Part shown: piece by piece, positions 1 through 6,800 of the stretch
Numbering within the stretch: position 1 is the stretch's first letter
Layout: each line of letters starts with the position of its first letter
Source of the DNA: Clostridiales bacterium
GTDB lineage: Bacteria; Bacillota; Clostridia; WRLR01
Assembly: GCA_031263625.1 (NCBI GenBank)
Contig: JAISFK010000071.1
Span: 1 to 8,638, forward strand
Direction of reading: 5' to 3'
Length of the DNA: 8,638 nucleotides
Notes under the pieces: model-generated
The model's input: only the letters and a program-made list of their open reading frames with translations
What the model was told of the DNA's origin: nothing
The model's database searches: none
Translations under genes and position numbers: made by a program

Positions 1-66
1 CAGCACGAAGCAGTCCCTGCTGACCGATATGATGCCCAGCTTCACCTTTGGAATATTTGCTGACAT
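1..66 (-). CDS. L-fucose/L-arabinose isomerase-like protein, N-terminal fragment
   Basis: The first 22 codons of a leftward gene are visible before the window ends. The protein begins MSANIPKVKLG and continues with ISVSRDCF. An N-terminal Lys-Leu-Gly strand followed by VSRDCF is typical of the L-fucose/L-arabinose isomerase superfamily, whose members interconvert aldoses and ketoses in the cytoplasm. All catalytic and metal-binding residues lie outside the window, so the substrate cannot be told. The ATG at 66 is preceded by a perfect AGGAGG (79-84) at a long spacing of 12 nt. No in-frame ATG, GTG or TTG lies between them. The GH2 gene stop is 82 nt upstream on the same strand, which suggests co-transcription with the GH2 glycosidase: the enzyme would release sugars and this protein would isomerise one. 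The family call rests on a short motif only. Confidence 0.6.
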   Translation of the reverse strand, partial: MSANIPKVKLGIISVSRDCFVL

Positions 67-78
67 AAGCCCACATAA

Positions 79-84
79 CCTCCT
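79..84 (-). promoter_or_regulatory. Ribosome binding site of the isomerase-like gene
   Basis: Read on the minus strand this is a perfect AGGAGG. It lies 12 nt before the ATG at 66, which is longer than usual. It supports the partial gene at the left edge being real. An ATG closer to the motif (at about 77) is in another frame and does not lead to the conserved VSRDCF sequence. Confidence 0.65.
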
Positions 85-148
85 GTATATAAATTTATGG
101 ATTCCCGCTATCGCGCTGCCGCGCCGCGCTCCCATTCCTACTGCCGCG

Positions 149-2029
149 CTACGGCGCCGCGCCGTTCTGCTTCTCGTTGATCGCGCGCACCGCCTCGCAG
201 CTCGCCTTGAACTCCCTGCCCGCGTCCAGCAGCCCGTTGACCTCCTGCTGGACGTCGGTGAGCTGCGTGTAGCAGTAGCCGCACACATACGGCAGGCTGC
301 CGATGGCGCTCGCGATGCCGTCTAGCCTGCGCAAAAACGCCTCCTCGGACTCCGCGCCCGCGCCGTAGCCCCACGCGCCGCCGCCCGTGCCGGACGCGTA
401 GGCGATCCCGCCGAACTCGCTTATGATCACGGGCTGCCCAGCGTACTCGAAGCCCTCCGCGAATGGCGCCTTAAAGCCGTTGTGGAAGCTGCCGCGCCCC
501 ACCGCGCCCTCCTTGCCCGCATAGCGCCGCAGGAAGGCCGCCCCCGACTCCTCGTAGTCGTGCAGCGTCAGTATGTCGGAAACCGTGTGCTCCCAGCCGT
601 CGTTCGAGATGACGGGACGCATTGGGTCGATCGCCTTCGTCAGGTGGCAGACGGCCTGCGTGAAGTGCTGCTGCTCGCGGCTGGAGCTGACGCCGGGGAT
701 CCCCCACGACTCGTTGAACGGCGTCCACGCGATGACGCTCGGATGGTTGTAGTGCTGCTCGACGACGGCGAGCCACTCGCCGGCAAACGCCCTGGCCATG
801 CCGTCCCCGAAGGCATACGCGGACGGCATCTCGCACCACGCGAGCAGGCCGAGCGCGTCGCACAGGTAGAAGAAGCGCTCGTCCTCGATCTTCTGGTGCT
901 TGCGCGCGCCGTTGAAGCCGAGGCGCTTGATCTTCGCTATGTCGTCCGCGAGCGCGGCCTCTCCGGGCGGCGTCATGTGGCTGTCCGGCCAGTAGCCCTG
1001 ATCCAGCACGAGCCGCTGGTAGAGCGGGCTGCCGTTCAGCAGGACACGGCCGCCGGCTATCTTTATGTCGCGCATCCCAAAATAGGACGAGACGGCGTCG
1101 ATGGGCCGGCCCCCGTGGAGCAGGCTGAACTCAATGTCGTACAGCGCGGGATCCTCCGGCGTCCACGCGCGAAGCCCCCATGTCATGGCGCTGTCCGACC
1201 GGACGTCCGCGCACAGGCTGCCATGGGGCTGCGACACGGAGCAGGCGACCCTGCGTATGGGCGCCCCCTCGAAGCTTATCTCGGCGGCGAGCTCCAGCCC
1301 GTCGCCGAAAAGCGGGCAGCCGGGGCTGACGTCCCACTCCACGCGCAAAAGCCCCTCGGCGAGCGAGGGCGTCATCTTGACCTTCTCGACGCAGATCGGC
1401 GGCCTGTACTCCATCCACACGGTCTTCCAAATCCCTGTGGTCTGGACGTACCAGCAGCCGAAGTTCTCGCGCCGCCAGCGCTGCTTGCCGCGCGGCTGCT
1501 CCAGGCTGTCGGAGTCTGCCGCGCGCACGACGAGCACGTTCTCGCCGCCGCCGTTGCCGTTATTGGCGCTGCCGCCGCTACCGCCGCTGCCGCCGTTACT
1601 GGCGCTGCCGCCGCCGCTACCGCCGCTGCCACCGTCGCCGCCCTTCAAAAGATCCGTGACGTCGAACGAGAAGCGCGTGTAGCCGCCGAGGTGCGTCCCG
1701 GCGAGGCGGCCGTTCACCCAGACCGACGTCTCGTAGTCGCAGCCCTCGAAGTGCAGCACCGCCCGCCTGCCGGGCGGCGCGGCCGGCAGCGAGCGCCTGT
1801 ACCACGCGACGGGGTGAAAAGCCTCGTCCCCGATGCCGCTCGCGGCGCACTCAGGCGCGAACGGCACCTTGATAGTCCTGCTATCGGCCGGGAAGCCGCC
1901 CAGCTGCCACCCGCCCTTGAGGCCGGCGTCCGCGTCGTCGAAGGCGAAATCCCACTCGCCGTTGAGATTCTCCCACTCCCTGCGGACAAACTGCGGCCGC
2001 GGGTAGTCCTTGATATAGCACTTTGGCAT
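149..2029 (-). CDS. Glycoside hydrolase family 2 beta-glycosidase (beta-galactosidase/glucuronidase type)
   Basis: This is a 626-residue retaining glycosidase with GH2 architecture. The N-terminal jelly-roll sugar-binding domain spans about 1-207 (LNGEWDFAFDD near 22-32, SVWVNGRLAGTHLGGYTRF at 102-120, TTGIWKTVWME at 197-207). An Ig-like domain covers about 211-318 and a TIM barrel about 320-620. The acid/base is Glu440 in TPFNESWG and the nucleophile is Glu538 in VIISEFGG, so the enzyme should be active. It probably hydrolyses terminal beta-linked sugars. The NKG motif typical of beta-glucuronidases is not seen, and exact specificity cannot be read from sequence. There is no signal peptide, so it is likely cytoplasmic. 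The start at 2029 is backed by AAGGCGG (2037-2043) seven nt upstream. The odd feature is a Gly/Ser-rich insertion at residues 130-163, placed where relatives have a two-residue turn. It probably forms an operon with the isomerase-like gene downstream. Confidence 0.93.
   Translation of the reverse strand: MPKCYIKDYPRPQFVRREWENLNGEWDFAFDDADAGLKGGWQLGGFPADSRTIKVPFAPECAASGIGDEAFHPVAWYRRSLPAAPPGRRAVLHFEGCDYETSVWVNGRLAGTHLGGYTRFSFDVTDLLKGGDGGSGGSGGGSASNGGSGGSGGSANNGNGGGENVLVVRAADSDSLEQPRGKQRWRRENFGCWYVQTTGIWKTVWMEYRPPICVEKVKMTPSLAEGLLRVEWDVSPGCPLFGDGLELAAEISFEGAPIRRVACSVSQPHGSLCADVRSDSAMTWGLRAWTPEDPALYDIEFSLLHGGRPIDAVSSYFGMRDIKIAGGRVLLNGSPLYQRLVLDQGYWPDSHMTPPGEAALADDIAKIKRLGFNGARKHQKIEDERFFYLCDALGLLAWCEMPSAYAFGDGMARAFAGEWLAVVEQHYNHPSVIAWTPFNESWGIPGVSSSREQQHFTQAVCHLTKAIDPMRPVISNDGWEHTVSDILTLHDYEESGAAFLRRYAGKEGAVGRGSFHNGFKAPFAEGFEYAGQPVIISEFGGIAYASGTGGGAWGYGAGAESEEAFLRRLDGIASAIGSLPYVCGYCYTQLTDVQQEVNGLLDAGREFKASCEAVRAINEKQNGAAP
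1541..1642 (-). repeat. (GGS)n-type Gly/Ser linker inserted in the GH2 sugar-binding domain
   Basis: Residues 130-163 of the GH2 protein are almost only Gly, Ser and Asn. They contain two consecutive, slightly diverged copies of a module (GGSGGSGGGSASN, then GGSGGSGGSANN). At DNA level this is a GCC/GCT/ACC-rich imperfect tandem duplication of about 36-39 bp. The insertion falls between DVTDLLK and ENVLVVRAAD, a position normally occupied by a short Pro-Gly turn. It therefore extends a surface loop without breaking the reading frame. Replication slippage is the likely origin. Confidence 0.8.
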
Positions 2030-2122
2030 AAGAACACCGCCTTCATCTGTTTTTTCCGCGGCCCGCCTGCCGGCAAGAAAGCTGCCGGGCCAAGGAGCCG
2101 ATGCTTCATAACTATACTATCG

Positions 2123-2150
2123 TTTTTATACTGACGCGCATTTGAATTTT
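2123..2150. repeat. 28-bp direct repeat, copy 1
   Basis: This segment matches 2287-2314 at 27 of 28 positions in the same orientation. The only difference is C at 2136 versus A at 2300-2301 in the core (GACGCGCA versus GACGAGCA). It begins with a T5 run followed by ATACTGACG and ends in TTTGAATTTT. Read leftward it contains a TATAAA hexamer and the spacer of a candidate promoter for the GH2 gene. Confidence 0.85.
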
Positions 2151-2153
2151 CCA
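2125..2153 (-). promoter_or_regulatory. Candidate sigma-A-type promoter for the GH2 gene
   Basis: Read leftward, TGGAAA (2148-2153) and TATAAA (2125-2130) are separated by exactly 17 bp, about 95 bp before the GH2 start. The -35 matches consensus at four of six positions and the -10 at five of six. The second 28-bp repeat offers a parallel arrangement (TTCAAA at 2312-2317, TATAAA at 2289-2294). The region is AT-rich, so chance matches are likely. Confidence 0.35.
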
Positions 2154-2165
2154 TTAACGCGAGTC

Positions 2166-2234
2166 AGCAATACTCGCTTCCTCTGTCCGACCGCAAATTG
2201 CGGTCGGAATTTCCAATCGAACACGAGTATAATG
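2166..2234. repeat. Nested inverted repeat with a 23-nt core palindrome
   Basis: The core at 2186-2208 has perfect 11-nt arms, TCCGACCGCAA and TTGCGGTCGGA, around one central A. As RNA it could form a 9-bp GC-rich stem with an AAATT loop. Outside it, ATACTCG (2170-2176) pairs with CGAGTAT (2224-2230), and GCA/TGC pairing could extend this past a small bulge. The right half-site recurs imperfectly at 2270-2283 (TTGCGGTCAGGAAT). No T run follows on either strand, so it is not a typical terminator. An operator for a dimeric regulator or a structured leader are both possible. Confidence 0.7.
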
Positions 2235-2286
2235 CGGATTAGTATTAGTCAAAAGTATAGCATATTCTGTTGCGGTCAGGAATATT

Positions 2287-2314
2287 TTTTTATACTGACG
2301 AGCATTTGAATTTT
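2287..2314. repeat. 28-bp direct repeat, copy 2
   Basis: This is the second copy of the 28-bp repeat, offset by 164 bp from copy 1 and in the same orientation, with one mismatch. The flanking bases differ from those of copy 1, so the match has sharp ends. It is followed at once by GAATTTT repeats and then by the 8-bp tandem array. Confidence 0.85.
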
Positions 2315-2324
2315 GAATTTTGAG

Positions 2325-2372
2325 CGATTTATCGATTTGTCGATTTATCGATTTGCCGATTTATCGACTTTA
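2325..2372. repeat. 8-bp tandem repeat array (CGATTTAT/CGATTTGT units)
   Basis: Six consecutive 8-bp units are visible: CGATTTAT, CGATTTGT, CGATTTAT, CGATTTGC, CGATTTAT and CGACTTTA. Units alternate so that a 16-bp higher period is seen. A short GAATTTT repeat (about 2307-2321) precedes the array. It lies outside any gene I can support, between the sortase stop and the GH2 promoter region. It may be a slippage-prone spacer or a cluster of binding sites. Confidence 0.85.
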
Positions 2373-2485
2373 CAGTTGTTGCCGAACAATGGGCGCATCC
2401 GCATAGCGCGCTTTGATGCCATGCCTCGCAAAACCATCTTTTACCTTCGCGGTGCAAACGGCCCGGAAAGTGGTAGAAAACGGCC

Positions 2486-3856
2486 CTATAGCGGCGGCGC
2501 GGGCGGGGGCGCCGAGCCTATCAGGGCGGCGTGGACGACGCGGCGCCTGTAGTCGTCGCCCACGCACGTGGAGAGCGTGAGCACGCGGGCCGCACCAGCC
2601 GCCTCCGGCGCCGCGCCGGTCTTGAGCCACGAATGGCGCCTGAGCGCCCCCACGTAGGCGGCAAAGCCGTCCCCATCGGAAAAATCCGCGCGGTAGCTGT
2701 CCATCTCCATCGTGGTGACGTAGTGGGAGAAGATTCGGTAGACATAGGAACATTCCGGCGTGAACAGGTACACGAACGGATCCCGATCGAACCGCTCCTG
2801 GCTCGCGTACTCGTCCAGCCGGCCGAACATGGAGTTGTCGAGCATGTTGTGCCCGTAGATCATGGAGTGCGGGTCGCCAAAGCCGGGCGAGTTCCTGCTG
2901 TCGAGAAACAGGCTGCCGCCGCCGCTGCGGCTGCCGTCAAACGCGACCGCGAGATACTTCCCGTCGTCGCCGGATTGCATGACGGGGTAGCTGACGTCCA
3001 GCCCCTCAATCCAGAGCCATCCGACGCAGTCGGGGTTTTCCGCTTTCAGGGCGCCGAAGTCCACGTATACCATGTCGTATGCCGCCGGCACGGGTTCCGG
3101 CGTTGGCGCGGGCGCGGCTGATGCCACTGGCTCGGCTTGCGCGGCGCGTTCGGATTCGGGCTCCAGGCCGTCTGCGGCTGGCGCCGCCGGCTCGGCCGAT
3201 GCTGCCGGCGCCGCTGGCGCGGCGGATCCGGGCGCGTTTTGCGCGCCGCCGCTCAGGCTACCGTCTGAGCCGCTGACGCCGGCTTCGCGGGCGCCGCCGC
3301 CTGAGCCGCCCAAGCCGCCATTGGCGGCATCGCCCCCAGCTGTGCCTCCGGCGCCGCCCTGCCCGGCCGCGCCCGCGCGTCCGGCCCGTGCGCCCTCCGC
3401 ATCGGCGCCATCGGCGCCTGCGGGCGCCCGCCCGCCCGGCTGGCCATCCGGCGGCTGCGGATCCGCCAAAAGCACGTCGCCTCTCGGCGCGTCGGCCAGA
3501 GGCTGCCCGTTCCGCAGCCCGCCGTCGCCCGTGTCGCCCATGTAATCTGCGCCGCCTGCCGCAGCCGCGCCGCCAGCCTCAGCGGCCTGGGGCGGCTGCG
3601 CGAAGAACACGCGGTCGCGCAGGCCGTCGTACAGTTGCGCCGCGCGGCGGTAGTCCAGCAGGATCGCGCCCGCTTTTGCGGCGCAAGCCAGCAACGCGAG
3701 CGCGAGCGCGCATATCAGCGCGGGCTTCAGCCTGGCCCTGAGCTTGGCGCCGAGCCCGAATCTGGCCGCGACCCCGCGCTTGAGTCTGGCCGCGAGCCCG
3801 CGCCCAAGCCCGGCGGCGAAGCCGAGCTTGGGCTTGGAGCAGAGCTTGTTGTCCAT
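2486..3856 (-). CDS. Class B-like sortase with long Ala/Gly/Pro-rich stalk
   Basis: This is a 456-residue membrane-anchored transpeptidase that should cleave sorting signals and join surface proteins to the cell wall. The order is: a basic N-terminus (1-44) rich in Arg, Lys, Gly and Ala; one hydrophobic segment (about 45-67); a low-complexity stalk (about 85-258); and the catalytic domain (about 259-446). His336 (MIYGHNM), Cys431 (TLSTC) and an Arg in YRRRVV (437-439) form the expected sortase triad. The TLSTC context and DFGALKAENPDCVGWLWI resemble the SrtB family, whose members are usually near 250 residues, so the stalk explains the excess. I chose the ATG at 3856, 8 nt after the adhesin stop. 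An upstream in-frame ATG at 3934 would overlap the adhesin. A weak GAGGCGG lies before the start. The gene is almost surely co-transcribed with the adhesin, its probable substrate. The pairing is inferred. Confidence 0.92.
   Translation of the reverse strand: MDNKLCSKPKLGFAAGLGRGLAARLKRGVAARFGLGAKLRARLKPALICALALALLACAAKAGAILLDYRRAAQLYDGLRDRVFFAQPPQAAEAGGAAAAGGADYMGDTGDGGLRNGQPLADAPRGDVLLADPQPPDGQPGGRAPAGADGADAEGARAGRAGAAGQGGAGGTAGGDAANGGLGGSGGGAREAGVSGSDGSLSGGAQNAPGSAAPAAPAASAEPAAPAADGLEPESERAAQAEPVASAAPAPTPEPVPAAYDMVYVDFGALKAENPDCVGWLWIEGLDVSYPVMQSGDDGKYLAVAFDGSRSGGGSLFLDSRNSPGFGDPHSMIYGHNMLDNSMFGRLDEYASQERFDRDPFVYLFTPECSYVYRIFSHYVTTMEMDSYRADFSDGDGFAAYVGALRRHSWLKTGAAPEAAGAARVLTLSTCVGDDYRRRVVHAALIGSAPPPAPPL
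3083..3604 (-). repeat. Low-complexity Ala/Gly/Pro stalk-coding segment of the sortase
   Basis: Residues about 85-258 of the sortase are dominated by Ala, Gly, Pro, Ser, Asp and Glu. They contain repeated motifs such as AGAAGQGGAGGTAGGD, APAAPAASAEPAAPAAD and APAPTPEPVPA. No globular domain is recognisable. The segment sits between the membrane helix and the catalytic domain, where it would lift the active site away from the membrane. The very high GC content opens long false reading frames on the other strand. Confidence 0.75.
3761..3808 (-). repeat. 24-bp imperfect tandem duplication in the basic N-terminus of the sortase
   Basis: TCTGGCCGCGA occurs at 3761 and again at 3785, exactly 24 bp apart, followed in both by CCCGCGC after one variable base. 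In protein this gives eight-residue modules such as LAARLKRG and VAARFGLG. They build a cationic, possibly amphipathic stretch just before the membrane segment. It preserves frame and looks like slippage-driven growth. Confidence 0.6.
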
Positions 3857-3864
3857 TGTCCCGT

Positions 3865-6800
3865 CTACCGCCTCTTTTTGCGCAGCGCCAGAAGCAGGCC
3901 GGCCAAAGCGCTGCCGCCTCCGGCCGCCAGCCACGGCAACGCGGCGGCGCCCGCGTCGCCCGTCTTGCCTCCGGGGAACGCCGGGGGCGCTGGCTGCGAA
4001 GGCACGGGTGTTTCAGGCGCGTCCGGCACATCAGGCGTGTCTGGCGTGTCTGGCGTATCGGGAGCGTCTGCGGGCGGCGTCGAATCGCCCGGCGCGTCCG
4101 GCGTTCTCGGTTCGATCGGCGCCAGCGGCGAAGGCGCGGGCGTCGGCGTGGCGCCGGCATCCGGGCCTTCCGGCTCGCTCGGCGTCGGCGCCGGGGTTAT
4201 CTGCGTGGCCGATCCGGGCGGCGGGTTGCCGCTGTTCGGAGCGGGCGTGTCCGGCGACGGCGTGGGCGTCGGCGTTGGCGTAGGCGTGTTCGTCTCATCA
4301 TCCGGCGGGGGCGAGTCCGTTTCCTCATCCGGCGTCGGGGTCGGCGTGGGAGTCGGCGTCGGTGTAGGCGTAGGCGTCGGTGTAGGCGTAGGCCCCAGCG
4401 GCTCCTCCGGCGGCTCCTTGTGCTCGTTTACGACCTCCACGAACACGCCGATGTCGTCGCTGCTCAAATCAATTACCACGCCCCTGTCTTCCGCCGCGCT
4501 CAGCGTGTTGTCGTCGCCGATCAGGTAATGCGTGTCAAAGTCGTCCGCGAACAGCTCCACGAGTCTGTAGACGCCCAGCTGCAGGCCGGTGAAGTATGCC
4601 GTCCCGCCGTTCGCGAGCACGAATATGCCGTTCGGCAGATCCGCGACGCCCGCCTCCGCCAGCGTCCCCAATGTCGCGGCGGCGCTCTGCGCGGCCGCGT
4701 TCCCCTCCGCGAGCTTGCGCGCGTCGAACAGCTTGTCGCTCAGATCCACCGGAGCGTAGTCGCCGGACGCGCCCTTCAGCTCAAGCCTGAACGTGTACAC
4801 GTCCTTGTAATGCTCCTGCGTTATGTCTACCGCCATCTTAGACACGATCAGGTTTGTAAGCAATTCTGCCGGCTTGTAAAGATTCTTGAACTCGACGGTC
4901 TCCTGCGCCTGTGCCTGCTCTGGGGCCGCGCCCAGCTTGAGGTTCGCGGCGTAGCCGGCCAGGAACTCGCCCCCGCCCGCCGAATCCAGGCTGTAAGAGC
5001 GCATGTATGGCTCCTCGCCCGCGCCGTTGCTGGCGCCCGCCGCAGCCTCCGTCACGATGTAGTCGCCGAGCGGAAGCCTGTCAAACTCAACAAAATCGCC
5101 CGCTTGCAGGCTGAACAGGCCGCCAGCCGTGCCGGACACGTCCGAGCGCCCGCTCAGGTCAACCGGCATGTAAGCCGAGTCCGTCAGCTGGAACATGTAC
5201 GACCGCGACGCCAGCGGCTCCACGAGCGGCGAGCCGCCTATGTATTCAGCCTCTTTCGTCACCTTTATGCTGCCCGTCTGGAACTTGTTGTCGAACACGA
5301 CGCTCTGCGCCGGGTCGTCCAGCGCAAGGTAGACGGACGCTGTCGGGATCTCGCCTGGCGCCGCCGCCGGCTGCTCGACGTCGCCGACGTATACAGTGGT
5401 CGTGCAGGCGCTCAGCGCCGACGTCTCCCGCACTTTGTAGCTTCCCGGATCCAGCCCGTAGAAGAACGCGGTCTGCCCGTTTGCGAGCGAGAACGCTATG
5501 GCGCCACCCCCGGACGTAAACTTGACGTTCGACTCGACTCCGGACAGATTGCCGCCGCTTAGCTCAAACTCATACGAGCGCAGCTTCTGCTCGGCGACCC
5601 CGCTCGAAACCATCTTCGTCACGGCCAGCGCGGCCTTGCCCAGGCTGCGCGCGTTTTGGAATGTAAGGGCGGCCGGGGCGGCCGGGGCGGCCGAAACGTC
5701 CACCGTCCAGGCGCCCGGCCCCTCCTGCGCGGGCGCGGCCGAGCCGTCGCCGCTCACGGTCAGGGTATAGGCAGCGTCGATGTCCGTTTCCGTGACCGTG
5801 TACAAGCCGTGGGGCAACGTCAGCTTGGCCTGCTGGCCGGAGCACAGCGTGAACCTGTTCCCGCTCACGTTCGATGCGCCGCTGATGTTCGCGCCCTCCC
5901 CCGTCGTGACCAGCTCGACGGGGATCTCGTTGCCGCTGGTCGTCACGGCGAAGCCGAAGTCCCTTGCCGCGTCGGCCGATATCGGGTTCGCCACGATTTT
6001 TCTGACGGTCAGTATCCCCGGCTGCGGCCCGCTGTCGGTCACGAGCGCGCTCGCCTCGGCGTACAGCACGGCAGAGAGCGGCACGGACGAAATGCCCATG
6101 AACGCCTGCACCTCGTGCCAGTCCTGAACGCCCTGCGCGTTGTCGTGCACGAATATCATCGGCGTGCCCACCGCGTATGTCGCCCCGACGACCTTGGCCA
6201 TCGCGTGCGCGACCAGCCCGTCCGCGTTCCCACGGCTTTCGGGGATCTTGAGATAAAAGTTGGCGCTCCTCATGCCGCTGCCGCCGAACTCGTTCGCGTC
6301 GAGCCAGTAGCCGTCGCCGCTGTGCTCAAACTCGGCTGACATGGACTTTGTCTCCAGCTCCGAGTCCGGGTCGCCCAGAACGGTGACGACGCGCACGGCG
6401 TCGCCGCCCGCGCCGCCGATCTTGATGAACGCGCCCGCGAGCGCCCCGTCGTCGCCTCCGGAATTGAGCACGCGCGCATCAAGCGCAAGCGGCCCATAAT
6501 ATATGTAGCCGTCACCCGCCAAGTAGTCCGCTGAGGCTAGGCTGGCGTTTATGTCAAGCTCCATGCGCGTGTAGTCATAGCGCGGGTCGCCCGTGCCGGC
6601 GGCATACGCGTTCGCGTCCTCCTGCATCGCGCGAGCGAGCGCGTACATGAGCAGCTGCCTGTCGCGCTGGAGCGCGGTGGCCTTGGACGGATCCGACGGC
6701 ACGAGGCTCGTGCCCAGTATCGCCACCGTGTTGTCAAGCACCTGCCAGATGATGATCTTCGTCGCCATTATCGCGATCGTGTCATTTATCTCGGCGGTGT

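Larger units (their letters stand above)
2030..2485. other. AT-rich intergenic island between the sortase and GH2 genes
   Basis: These 456 bp separate two leftward genes and are much more AT-rich than either. I see no convincing gene. The region contains a 28-bp direct repeat (2123-2150 and 2287-2314), a nested inverted repeat (about 2166-2234), an 8-bp tandem array (2325-2372), a T7 run (2285-2291) and promoter-like hexamers reading toward the GH2 gene. No classical hairpin-plus-T-run terminator was found directly after the sortase stop. The composition shift and clustered repeats fit a regulatory region or the remnant of a small mobile or repetitive element. Confidence 0.7.

Noticed and set aside
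54..58. Lipobox-like LLAC in the sortase membrane segment (around residues 55-58)
   Set aside because: Leu at the -2 position is atypical, the hydrophobic stretch continues past the Cys, and sortases of this type are anchored by an uncleaved helix. The coordinates given here are protein residues, not DNA bases.
482..2134. Long open plus-strand frame of about 550 codons across the GH2 gene
   Set aside because: It lies opposite a well-supported GH2 gene with intact catalytic motifs. Its translation is rich in Arg, Ala and Val without any domain, as expected for the antisense of GC-rich coding DNA.
2123..2314. CRISPR array from two 28-bp repeats
   Set aside because: Only two copies exist, the intervening sequence is 136 bp, far longer than a spacer, and no cas gene is present.
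2370..2485. Possible protein remnant downstream of the sortase (minus-strand frame ending KARYADAPIVRQQL)
   Set aside because: The stretch has protein-like composition, but it is short, continues an out-of-frame shadow of the sortase gene, and has no start or recognisable domain. A homology search could change this view.
2456..2486. Intrinsic terminator after the sortase gene
   Set aside because: The repeated AAACGGCCC elements are direct repeats, with only a 4-bp self-complementary GGCC, and no T run follows on the minus strand.
3857..3934. Upstream ATG at 3934 as the sortase start
   Set aside because: It would add 26 residues overlapping the adhesin's coding end, with no good ribosome site. 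ATG 3856 follows the adhesin stop by 8 nt and precedes a normal basic N-terminus and membrane helix.
3856..5562. Long open plus-strand frame of about 568 codons across the adhesin gene
   Set aside because: The translation is Arg-dominated low complexity mirroring the Thr-Pro and Gly/Ala repeats of the adhesin on the other strand. It has no plausible start signal or domain.
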